Shown: positions 1 to 5,577 of the stretch, piece after piece
Layout: each line of letters opens with the position of its first letter
How positions within the stretch are numbered: position 1 is the first letter of the stretch
Notes under the pieces: model-generated
The model's database searches: none
What the model was told of the DNA's origin: nothing
What the model saw: the letters and a program-made list of their open reading frames with translations, nothing else
DNA from: an uncultured Flavobacteriales bacterium
GTDB lineage: Bacteria; Bacteroidota; Bacteroidia; Flavobacteriales_E; Vicingaceae
Assembly: GCA_913059105.1 (NCBI GenBank)
Contig: CAJXRL010000094.1
Coordinates: forward strand, 1 to 9,123
DNA length: 9,123 nucleotides
Direction of reading: 5' to 3'
Made by a program: the position numbers and the translations under genes

Positions 1-49
1 ATCTACACAGAGTAGATCGTCGGCAGCGTCAGATGTGTATAAGAGACAG
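1..49 (+). other. Untrimmed Illumina Nextera i5/Read 1 adapter (artefact)
   Basis: This is not biological sequence. Bases 1-8 are the end of the P5 adapter (ATCTACAC), 9-16 are an 8-base index (AGAGTAGA, which matches the Nextera i5 index I remember as S504), 17-30 are TCGTCGGCAGCGTC, and 31-49 are the Tn5 mosaic end AGATGTGTATAAGAGACAG. Genuine sequence begins at base 50. The adapter supplies the apparent stop codon and the last six residues of the leftmost gene. Confidence 0.98.
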
Positions 50-817
50 TAATTCTACTATGTGATTCCTTTGCTTCACATATTTTTTTTTAACGTCCTC
101 AAAAGGATTGGTAACATTAATACCTAGATTCCCCTTGATGTAGTTGAAAAACGCTCTATTATCAGCCATTCTATTATTATAGGTACGAGGAGAGAACATT
201 GGACTACCATCATTTTTAAGTGATTTGGTCATGTAATCATGGAAATATCCAACTTCAACATCCCCAATTTCTGTAATTAACATTTCTCCAACTTCGATTT
301 CTTTTTCTTTTAAAGCTGTTTTGAAAGATTTAATATTCCTGATGTATCCTTTTACTGTTTTCTCGTCTTTTGGAGTGTATTTGTGAGATGGAACATTTAC
401 ACCATATAAGTAATCAATATATCTTAAAAAGAGAGATTTGTATGATAAGTTTAGAATCGGAGTAACATTTTTAGCAATTGAAATAGATTTGCCTTTTTTA
501 TTTTCTGAATTATCATTTAAAATTATTTCATCAGTTGATTCTTCAAATTCAGCACCCTCTAATGATTCAATAAATTCTCTTGCCTGAGTTTTAAATTCAT
601 AATAATCCTTTGTAGCAAAAGTTCTTGTAATGTATTTTGAACCTGAATTTGGAACATAATACCTTAGCTGAAATTTATGTCGATGTTTGAACTTGCAAGT
701 AATTATTTGCTTTTTAGAAAATGGACAAATATTATTAATGACCTGCTTGCACTTTCCACACTTTATGTATTCATACTTTCCTTTGTCACGTTTCGGAATT
801 TTTAGTCTTTCACTCAT
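50..817 (-). CDS. Tyrosine recombinase/integrase, 3'-truncated at contig edge (catalytic domain missing)
   Basis: Probable site-specific tyrosine recombinase that integrates and excises the element. The fragment has 256 genuine residues from the start I prefer at 817. Residues about 20-47 hold a Cys-rich patch (CGKC, then Cys31 and Cys41 followed by His residues) that could bind zinc. An N-terminal arm-binding-like part (to about residue 88) and a charged linker follow, then a helical core-binding (SAM-like) domain at about 125-245. Its pattern SPRTYNNRMADNRAFFNYI followed by TNPFEDVKKK is typical of Bacteroidota integrases. The catalytic Arg/His/Arg/His/Tyr domain would begin just beyond base 50, and the apparent ending LSLIHI is adapter. 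An in-frame ATG at 871 is possible, but 817 has an AGGAG seven bases upstream and overlaps the preceding gene by only 8 bp. The family call rests on the core-binding domain alone. Confidence 0.8.
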
Positions 818-1160
818 CATTCCACTCCTTTGATATTTTTTGTGCATGAGTACTTTGTGCTTGATAGACATTGGAATTATCTAAAGGTAGAATTAATTGA
901 ATTCTTCTTCTCTTCAATTCATTCATCCAAGTGGTTGGGAAGTTTAGTTTGATAGACCGAACTAAATCTTTTTGTTGAGTCGAAACCCAATCACTTTCTA
1001 AAATCCTCCGTCTTCGACCATCACCAAATACAGTTATCTTTTTCTTTCCACACCATCTTAATACTGACCGAAAACCTTTACCCGAATACCCTAACATCGC
1101 TTTCACTTCTTGTAATGAAATTGTTCTAAATTTTTCTTTGCATTTTCTTGACTTCTCCAT
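810..1160 (-). CDS. Small excisionase/MerR-like helix-turn-helix protein, upstream of the integrase
   Basis: A basic 116-aa protein with a probable winged helix-turn-helix at about residues 14-60. It begins with TISLQEVKAMLGY, followed by a recognition-type helix around FRSVLRWCGKKKI and a basic wing (GDGRRRRILESDW). The order helix, LRW-type helix, strand, RR-x-I-x-x-x-D is typical of excisionases and MerR-superfamily DNA binders. The rest (about 60-116) is basic and unrecognised. It is directly upstream of and overlaps the integrase gene, which fits a recombination directionality factor or a regulator of integrase expression. The start at 1160 is supported by AGGGAG seven bases upstream. 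The excisionase role is inferred from position and fold pattern; it could equally be a transcriptional regulator. Confidence 0.72.
   Translation of the reverse strand: MEKSRKCKEKFRTISLQEVKAMLGYSGKGFRSVLRWCGKKKITVFGDGRRRRILESDWVSTQQKDLVRSIKLNFPTTWMNELKRRRIQLILPLDNSNVYQAQSTHAQKISKEWNDE
825..829 (-). promoter_or_regulatory. Ribosome binding site fixing the integrase start
   Basis: The minus strand reads AAAGGAGTGGAATGATGAGTG. AGGAG lies 7 nt before the ATG at 817 and 4 nt before the ATG at 820. It lies inside the end of the preceding 116-aa gene, whose TGA stop is at 810-812, so the two genes are probably translationally coupled. It argues against the upstream ATG at 871. Confidence 0.7.
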
Positions 1161-1167
1161 TTCTTAT

Positions 1168-1173
1168 CTCCCT
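1168..1173 (-). promoter_or_regulatory. Ribosome binding site of the 116-aa HTH gene
   Basis: The minus strand reads AGGGAG, 7 nt before the ATG at 1160. This is a strong Shine-Dalgarno match with good spacing and supports the start. Confidence 0.65.
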
Positions 1174-1203
1174 TATTTTACAAGACTTTCACTTCGCCCG
1201 TAC

Positions 1204-1213
1204 TTATTAATAA
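1204..1213. repeat. Perfect 10-bp AT palindrome upstream of the 116-aa gene
   Basis: TTATTAATAA is self-complementary and lies about 44 bp upstream of the ATG at 1160, within the likely promoter zone. It overlaps CTTATTAA, which recurs at 1502-1509. It contains only A and T in an AT-rich region, so chance occurrence is quite possible. Confidence 0.35.
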
Positions 1214-1376
1214 TTATATATTTCTATCACTTTTATTATTTTTTATCGTTTTAATTACACTATTTCACTGTTTTACTAGTTATTTATTGAGAAATTTTGC
1301 CAAAGTGATGTCGAACCCGAAAATGATTTTATGTTTTTATACTAACTTATCTTTTGAATTTATTGGATTAAAAGCT

Positions 1377-1393
1377 GAAGTATTTAATACTTC
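1377..1393. repeat. 17-bp palindrome, candidate operator
   Basis: GAAGTATTTAATACTTC consists of two perfect 8-bp arms (GAAGTATT and AATACTTC) around a single central T at 1385. It lies in the middle of the divergent intergenic region, about 130 bp from the 79-aa start and 216 bp from the 116-aa start. Tight palindromes of this length are typical binding sites for dimeric HTH regulators. The arms are too AT-rich and the centre too short for a stable terminator hairpin. Confidence 0.6.
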
Positions 1394-1504
1394 CATTAAT
1401 TCTAATTTCCTGATAAAATCAAATCTTGTTTTTCACCATTTAACCATTAGCTTTTAGGTTTTCCTTTTCGCTCTAACCGCCATACTCTCATAGCAATTTT
1501 TCTT

Positions 1505-1521
1505 ATTAACCAATAGTTAAT
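1505..1521. repeat. Interrupted inverted repeat at the start of the 79-aa gene
   Basis: ATTAAC-CAATA-GTTAAT has perfect 6-bp arms with a 5-bp spacer and ends 3 bp before the ATG at 1525. Its position over the expected ribosome-binding or leader zone would suit autoregulation. No Shine-Dalgarno sequence is seen before this ATG. The arms are short and AT-rich. Confidence 0.4.
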
Positions 1522-1524
1522 TCT

Positions 1525-1764
1525 ATGAGTAAAAATGATCATGAGGTAGATTATCTAACATTTTCAGAGATTAAAGATGAATTCCCTAAAGCAGCAGCAG
1601 ATTGGAATTGGAGTGCCAAAATGTTCTACTATTTTTCGCAAGGCGGTTTAATCAGAAGGCGATATAATTACTCCATTAAGTCGCATGAATACGATAAGAA
1701 ATCACTTATAATCCTCTTGCGGGTAATTAACAATGGCCTTGATGATAGACGAATCGACTTTTAA
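1525..1764 (+). CDS. Small possible winged-helix DNA-binding protein, divergent from the xis/int pair
   Basis: A 79-aa protein and the only gene on the plus strand. It has a plausible winged-helix pattern over residues 11-70: YLTFSEIKDEFP (first helix), a segment around SAKMFYYFSQGGLIRRR resembling the recognition helix and turn of excisionase/MerR-like domains, then YDKKSLIILL in the position of the closing helix. I do not recognise a specific family. Its stop is 5 bp from the end of the convergent 110-aa gene, and it diverges from the 116-aa HTH gene. This placement suits a regulator of the integration module, possibly acting on the inverted repeats just upstream. No clear Shine-Dalgarno precedes the ATG. 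It could be a spurious ORF, but the domain-like pattern and the snug fit between neighbours favour a real gene. Confidence 0.55.
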   Translation: MSKNDHEVDYLTFSEIKDEFPKAAADWNWSAKMFYYFSQGGLIRRRYNYSIKSHEYDKKSLIILLRVINNGLDDRRIDF

Positions 1765-1769
1765 ATTCC

Positions 1770-2102
1770 TCAATTGGCAGTGATACCAGTTAAGTCAGTA
1801 ATAAAAACTACATCTACTGCCTTAATTCTTCTAAACTTGTAATTATGTCGATTTCTATTGATTAATATTTTCATTATTAACCATGACCAAATAGCACTTG
1901 ATCGATAAGCCCTCTTCATCACTTTTGAGAAAGACAAACGATCAAAAAAATTTACTTCTGAAAGTAGTTCACTTGATGCTAATATGTACTTGGTTTCAGT
2001 CCGGTTAATATAAAACAACTGCCATAGAACCATCTCGTTTCTAACTATTATGTATTTCGTTACAAACAACTTAATTATCCAATTTTTAATCTTCTCCCTC
2101 AT
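1770..2102 (-). CDS. Small hypothetical protein, possible winged-helix DNA binder, last gene of the long operon
   Basis: A basic 110-aa protein. The first half (about residues 1-45) is rich in Ile, Leu, Trp and Tyr but is not a clear membrane segment. The second half (about 56-100) has a possible helix-turn-helix/wing pattern: LSFSKVMKRAYRSSAIWSWL, a basic stretch, then YKFRRIKAVDVVFI, resembling the R-R-I-x-x-x-D-V end of excisionase-type winged helices. I chose the ATG at 2102 because GGAGG lies exactly 7 nt upstream. A TTG at 2108, two codons earlier, is only 1 nt from GGAGG and is unlikely to be used. The gene follows the ATPase after a 26-bp gap and ends 5 bp from the convergent 79-aa gene. 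Function unknown; the HTH reading is tentative. Confidence 0.55.
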   Translation of the reverse strand: MREKIKNWIIKLFVTKYIIVRNEMVLWQLFYINRTETKYILASSELLSEVNFFDRLSFSKVMKRAYRSSAIWSWLIMKILINRNRHNYKFRRIKAVDVVFITDLTGITAN

Positions 2103-2109
2103 TATCAAT

Positions 2110-2114
2110 CCTCC
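2110..2114 (-). promoter_or_regulatory. Ribosome binding site deciding the start of the 110-aa gene
   Basis: The minus strand reads GGAGGATTGATAATGAGG. GGAGG is 7 nt from the ATG at 2102 and only 1 nt from the TTG at 2108, so the ATG is preferred. Confidence 0.7.
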
Positions 2115-2128
2115 GTTTTAAGTAAGTT

Positions 2129-3043
2129 TTATGCTGCTTGATGGAATCTCATCTTTTGTGCAATAAGATGAAATACCGCAGCTTTTCTGTCTTTATATTT
2201 AGGTTGCTCATCCATATTAGTTTCTTGGAGCAATAGTTTTAGCTTTTTATTTTCTTCCTGGTCTATAAACCTTTTAGTAGCCCTTATAAATGCAGCTTTA
2301 CTGCAGCCTTTTATTTTTAATCTTCTCATGTCTAAATAGACAAAGAAGCTTTTTCTGATTTGAAACAGTTTCTCATTAATTAACTGTTTTTCAAAAGCAT
2401 CATTGGCTAAATTGTATTGTTCTTCTACAATAAAAGTTGCTATTCTTACCAATGAATAATTGGGAATTCTGTTTCGATATCTTGAAATATCATCAACCTG
2501 TTTATGAAGCCTCAACCAAGTCATATTTTGCCACTCAGTTGTAGTAATTTTTGCTATTGATTGATGGCTAATTAAAATGTCTAAGTCTGAATGTCGATTG
2601 GCACAAAGAACCCCTACAACTTCTTGACCTTTTGCACCCACCATGAATTTATCAATGTCTTCTAATACAATTAATCCATTGGTAAATTCAGCAACAATCT
2701 TTTCTACAATCTCTCTCTTTTGCGTTAAAGTCATCATCTTACCTGTTCGAGTAATTGGTCGAATTCTCCTGATTCTAACCTCTTCGAATTGCTTTACATG
2801 ATTCGGATCAATGGTTATAAACCGAGTGTAGTCATCATCATTTACATCGAAGATTAAAACCTTTCTACCTTTTTTGGTTGTAGTGGAAATATCTTTTACA
2901 TATTTCTTAATTTCTTGAACAGTACGGTATGTTTTTCCAACACCAGTTTCGCCGCAGACTACCATTAACATGGGTTGTCTATCATTTACAGGTTGGATAA
3001 CTGATGTACTATGCAGCTTCTTTATTTTCTTTTTCGCTCTCAT
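2129..3043 (-). CDS. P-loop ATPase, FtsK/HerA/Zot-like (possible DNA-packaging or translocation ATPase)
   Basis: A 304-aa NTPase. Walker A is GETGVGKT at residues 31-38, following a hydrophobic strand (MLMVVC). KVLIFDVNDDD at about 61-71 would be the second strand. Walker B is GLIVLEDID at about 123-131 with acidic residues Glu128/Asp129. Next comes NRHSDLDILISHQS (149-162), which resembles the conserved Arg/His...Gln segment following Walker B in HerA/FtsK and Zot-type ATPases. That superfamily includes the packaging ATPases of tailless membrane-containing phages and the assembly ATPase of filamentous phages. The C-terminal 100 residues are basic and helical and end in Ala-Ala. The first 24 residues are strongly basic. 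The start at 3043 overlaps the 309-aa gene by 35 bp and has purine-rich AAGGAAGAAGGAAA upstream. No transmembrane segment is evident, unlike classical Zot. Substrate and role are inferred. Confidence 0.75.
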   Translation of the reverse strand: MRAKKKIKKLHSTSVIQPVNDRQPMLMVVCGETGVGKTYRTVQEIKKYVKDISTTTKKGRKVLIFDVNDDDYTRFITIDPNHVKQFEEVRIRRIRPITRTGKMMTLTQKREIVEKIVAEFTNGLIVLEDIDKFMVGAKGQEVVGVLCANRHSDLDILISHQSIAKITTTEWQNMTWLRLHKQVDDISRYRNRIPNYSLVRIATFIVEEQYNLANDAFEKQLINEKLFQIRKSFFVYLDMRRLKIKGCSKAAFIRATKRFIDQEENKKLKLLLQETNMDEQPKYKDRKAAVFHLIAQKMRFHQAA

Positions 3044-3938
3044 TTTCCTTCTTCCTTTGTATCTCTTCTTGTCTATCTAAATCTTGTTCAAATTGCCGGC
3101 AGTACTTTTCCATCGTTTCCTCTAGCTGTTTAATAAATAATTTATTATCAGCTTTAATTTGCATTGCTGTCTGAGCTTTCTTAACCGCAATGGAGATACC
3201 AATCGCGATCAATTGTTGCTCAGGTGTCATTTTTTTAGTTTGACTTTTTAAAACCTCAATTAGAATTGGCCTTAGCAGTGCTATATCCGAAGGGTCAAGC
3301 TTTATTTTATTGATATTTTTCGAATTTAAAACATCAAGTTTATCTGCAATGGGTTTAAACTTTCTCGAGTTATTTCTTTCTAATAGCTCATCGAAGTATA
3401 TGTGAGATTTGGTTCTCTTTATTTTTATGTAGAAACCACCACCAATTTCTAAAACCTGATTTGCAATACCTATAAAACTGTCAGCAGCAACCTTTGCATG
3501 ATTGTCTGCATTATCAATAGGGGAGTTGCTGCCTAAAATCCGTTCGCCAAGTTCTGGCTCTTGTTCCTCTTCTTCATCTATTGTTTGCTCAGGAGCATCT
3601 AATGGTGGCGCAGATTCTTGGACGTAATCTTCCAATAGTTCTTTAGGTAAGTCTTCCTCTACAGAAGGCGAGTCATCTGGAGTATTCAAATTTGTTTCTG
3701 GCGGTTCTATGCTGACAATTCTTTCTGAAACTTCTCCAACTTTGACAGGTTCATTCATTGGACTCGTTTCAATTTCAGAAATCTCTTCATATTCGATACT
3801 TTCTCCAAAAGCCTCTTCAATCTCTTTTTCATCCGTTATTGTAGTTTCAGGAATCTCATTTTTATTCTGACCATTAAGCAGAATCCCTCCGTTCTTCTTT
3901 AGAGCATTTTCGACCTTTTCTTCTTCACCTTTTTTCAT
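3009..3938 (-). CDS. Hypothetical protein with long acidic disordered N-terminal half and helical C-terminal domain
   Basis: A 309-aa protein I do not recognise. Residues about 25-145 are low-complexity and very rich in Glu, Asp, Pro and Ser (for example DEEEEQEPELGE near 121), so probably disordered. Residues about 146-275 look folded: a helix (AKVAADSFIGIANQVLEIG), a short strand-like segment (GGFYIKIKR), then helices including SDIALLRPILIEVLKS and MTPEQQLIAIGISIAVKKAQTAM, which is amphipathic or moderately hydrophobic. The end (about 265-309) is a charged coiled-coil-like helix with Glu/Lys/Gln runs, ending in Ala-Ala. It starts 11 bp after the 145-aa gene and overlaps the start of the ATPase gene by 35 bp, so the two are probably coupled and may form a complex. 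The acidic tail could act as a DNA mimic or a protein-interaction arm; this is speculation. Confidence 0.7.
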   Translation of the reverse strand: MKKGEEEKVENALKKNGGILLNGQNKNEIPETTITDEKEIEEAFGESIEYEEISEIETSPMNEPVKVGEVSERIVSIEPPETNLNTPDDSPSVEEDLPKELLEDYVQESAPPLDAPEQTIDEEEEQEPELGERILGSNSPIDNADNHAKVAADSFIGIANQVLEIGGGFYIKIKRTKSHIYFDELLERNNSRKFKPIADKLDVLNSKNINKIKLDPSDIALLRPILIEVLKSQTKKMTPEQQLIAIGISIAVKKAQTAMQIKADNKLFIKQLEETMEKYCRQFEQDLDRQEEIQRKKENESEKENKEAA

Positions 3939-3949
3939 GTTCTCTAATT

Positions 3950-4387
3950 TTAAATTCTTGCTATAAATGCTACCGTTTTCTCTTCTAATTCAATGTGTCG
4001 ATCATTAAATGATTGTTCAAACTTTCCAACCTCGATTAACTCTTCGCATTTTTCATGTGCATATCGAGCTGCTCGTTGCGTAATGCTCATTAATGAACCT
4101 ATTTTTTTGAAGGATAATTGAGTGAAATTTCGAAACAGATGAATGACTGCCCATCTTGCTTCCTTTGCCAATTTTGATTGGTTCGATTTGTATTCATCCA
4201 TTGAAATGTCAAATGTTTGTAGAGCTTCCAATTGCAAGAAATTACTCATCATTCGATGCTTTGTGATGGTGTTGTTTTTTGTAGACGCAACTGTTAGTTT
4301 CTTCAGTAATTCCGAAGCATGAGTTAGTCCGTATTTTTCTACAAAGGCTTCTAAACGTTCGTTAAACTCTTCTGCAACCGTGCTCAT
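3950..4387 (-). CDS. Stand-alone DnaA domain IV-like DNA-binding protein
   Basis: A 145-aa protein with no ATP-binding motif. Residues about 73-137 resemble the C-terminal DNA-binding domain IV of the replication initiator DnaA: KEARWAVIHLFRNFTQLSFKKIGSLM matches the ARQ-A-MYL-R-xT-xLS-xx-IG pattern, and CEELIEVGKFEQSF matches the closing helix. The DnaA signature helix DH(T/A)TV, which reads the DnaA box, is replaced by TQRAARYA at about 103-110, so binding specificity should differ from DnaA. Residues 1-70 are helical and unrecognised. The ATG at 4387 overlaps the TGA of the upstream gene (ATGA) and has AGGGGG seven bases before it. Likely roles are an element-specific replication or segregation factor, or a repressor. 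The homology is read by eye and is moderately secure. Confidence 0.7.
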   Translation of the reverse strand: MSTVAEEFNERLEAFVEKYGLTHASELLKKLTVASTKNNTITKHRMMSNFLQLEALQTFDISMDEYKSNQSKLAKEARWAVIHLFRNFTQLSFKKIGSLMSITQRAARYAHEKCEELIEVGKFEQSFNDRHIELEEKTVAFIARI

Positions 4388-4890
4388 TCGTTAACCCCCT
4401 TGTAATTTTGGTTAACCGTTAAATACCATTTAGTGGTAGCGAACTCTCTTTCTAATTTTAGTTCATCAATTAGAAATTCCTTTTTAGAATAGTCAACTGT
4501 AATACCGATTGATTTTAGCTCAGAAGTCATTAAGTAATTCCTGTTATAATGATCTGCTAAGTCGATTATTTGATTGACAATACTTTTCTTTTTTGGTTTC
4601 ACTTGACTTATCTGGTCCTCCTCAATTAATTCATTGTTAGACAATCGTTCATCGTAATGATTTAACAAATAGTCCTCTACAATGTCAGCAAACCGCTGCA
4701 GTCTTTTTTTAACGATTTTATAATGTGGTGGTGTGCATTTGATTTTTGCATCGGCTCTTTGTTTTGATATTGTCCGAATCATAGTTTGGATATAATCGGG
4801 TAACTCCTTTATATCTATTTCATTGATCGCTATAAACTCTTCAAATGCAAATGAATAATTTGTCTCATCTTTTTCCTTCTCCTTTTTCAT
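4384..4890 (-). CDS. Hypothetical protein, charged and helical, 168 aa
   Basis: I do not recognise this 168-aa protein. It starts with a Lys/Glu-rich tail (MKKEKEKDE). Residues about 15-85 look mainly helical, with a basic stretch around ISKQRADAKIKCTPPHYKIV and KKRLQRFADIVEDYLL. A Lys-rich hinge (VKPKKKS, about 96-103) leads to a second possible domain at about 104-165, with helices followed by strand-like KWYLTVN near the end. There are no catalytic motifs, signal peptide or membrane segment. The start at 4890 has purine-rich GAGAGAG just upstream. Its end overlaps the DnaA-like gene by the ATGA arrangement, suggesting the two proteins are made together. A 54-bp gap separates it from the 204-aa gene; I see no convincing promoter or terminator in that gap. 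Confidence 0.65.
   Translation of the reverse strand: MKKEKEKDETNYSFAFEEFIAINEIDIKELPDYIQTMIRTISKQRADAKIKCTPPHYKIVKKRLQRFADIVEDYLLNHYDERLSNNELIEEDQISQVKPKKKSIVNQIIDLADHYNRNYLMTSELKSIGITVDYSKKEFLIDELKLEREFATTKWYLTVNQNYKGVNE
4395..4400 (-). promoter_or_regulatory. Ribosome binding site of the DnaA-like gene
   Basis: The minus strand reads AGGGGG, 7 nt before the ATG at 4387 and inside the end of the 168-aa gene. Together with the ATGA start/stop overlap this indicates translational coupling. Confidence 0.65.
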
Positions 4891-4944
4891 CTCTCTCGCT
4901 TTAAATTCAAACCTTAATTGGTCTGAATGATTCTAACTCATTAT

Positions 4945-5559
4945 CTATGCTGCTTTTGTAACTTTTTCAGGTTGTTTAGGACTCTTTTTGTCTCCTACAA
5001 CTTGAAGCTCCTTAATTACTGTATGAACTTTATTTAAGCCATTGATTCTAAATAGCTCCGTTGCACATTTTCTAAGGAGTTGTTCAGATTGGTCAATTAC
5101 TTGCTGATCTTCACTTGGCATGAGTTTCAGAATTCTGACTAAAGATTCTTTGACCTTTGTCACTCTGCTTTTTTTAACAGGAGCTTTAATTTCTCCTGAA
5201 GCAACTTTTTGCTTTCTATCCTCTCGGAGTCTTATTCTGCATTGTTCCAATTCGCCAACTGCTTTCTCGGACTTCTTCAATTGCTTTAAACTACCTTTTC
5301 GCTTCTTGGTAAAAGCTTCTGCGGCTTTCTTTCGTAAGGAAGGGGAATTGACTTTATCTTTCAATTCTCGGGAGATTAGATCAATCACATCCTTTCCATT
5401 CTTTTCTACATTTTGTTTAATGGTTAGATCGTTTGGATTCCTTTCATGAATTAATTTGATTTTTTTATAAATCGTAAATGCTCTTATTGCCATTTCATTT
5501 AGATCTCCCTCTTTAATACCATGCTTTTTTAGGTATTTTTCTACGTCATTTTCTAACAT
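4945..5559 (-). CDS. Hypothetical basic helical protein, 204 aa
   Basis: I do not recognise this protein. It is rich in Lys and Arg and almost wholly predicted helical by eye. Residues about 75-135 are particularly basic (SLRKKAAEAFTKKRKGS, then KQLKKSEKAV, then CRIRLREDRKQK and PVKKSRVTK) and would suit nucleic-acid or acidic-partner binding. A second helical part (about 135-185) includes VRILKLMPSEDQQVIDQ, followed by a Lys/Pro-rich tail ending in Ala-Ala. The gene starts 18 bp after the stop of the giant helicase gene. AGAAAAG before the ATG is a weak ribosome site, so expression may depend on coupling. An antisense frame across 5120-5449 looks like a shadow of this gene. A DNA-binding accessory to the helicase is plausible but inferred. 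Confidence 0.65.
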   Translation of the reverse strand: MLENDVEKYLKKHGIKEGDLNEMAIRAFTIYKKIKLIHERNPNDLTIKQNVEKNGKDVIDLISRELKDKVNSPSLRKKAAEAFTKKRKGSLKQLKKSEKAVGELEQCRIRLREDRKQKVASGEIKAPVKKSRVTKVKESLVRILKLMPSEDQQVIDQSEQLLRKCATELFRINGLNKVHTVIKELQVVGDKKSPKQPEKVTKAA

Positions 5560-5577
5560 CTTTTCTGCATTTAACTA

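Larger units (their letters stand above)
1161..1524. promoter_or_regulatory. Divergent intergenic control region (364 bp, AT-rich)
   Basis: This is the only stretch over 300 bp without a gene. It lies between the leftward 116-aa HTH/integrase pair and the rightward 79-aa gene, so it must hold promoters for both directions. I see no open reading frame worth calling and no tRNA. I cannot assign a convincing -10/-35 pair or the Bacteroidota TAnnTTTG promoter motif. It contains a 17-bp palindrome (1377-1393), an AT palindrome (1204-1213), an interrupted inverted repeat next to the 79-aa start (1505-1521), and the octamer CTTATTAA near both gene starts (1203-1210 and 1502-1509). Being next to int, it is also the most likely place for the phage-type attachment site, but this cannot be shown here. 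Confidence 0.6.

Noticed and set aside
818..871. Upstream in-frame integrase start at 871
   Set aside because: It would overlap the 116-aa gene by 62 bp, while AGGAG with ideal spacing marks 817.
1309..1320. TCGAACCC (reverse strand GGGTTCGAC), resembling the T-loop of a tRNA near the integrase
   Set aside because: The flanking bases do not form the 5-bp T-stem (TCGGG would need CCCGA, but TCACT follows), and there is no acceptor stem or anticodon arm. It might be an attP core matching a tRNA, but nothing in the window tests this.
1369..1456. TAAAAGCT (1369-1376) and AGCTTTTA (1449-1456) as a distant inverted repeat
   Set aside because: Eight A/T-rich bases 72 bp apart in AT-rich DNA are within chance; no extension of the arms.
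1776..1821. GGCAGT...ACTGCC inverted repeat as a terminator between the convergent genes
   Set aside because: Only 6-bp arms with a 34-bp loop and no T-run directly after the stem; it lies inside the coding end of the 110-aa gene.
5120..5449. 109-residue open frame on the plus strand
   Set aside because: It lies entirely antisense within the 204-aa gene and has a Ser/Phe/Leu-rich composition expected from the complement of a Lys/Glu-rich gene; it has no independent support.
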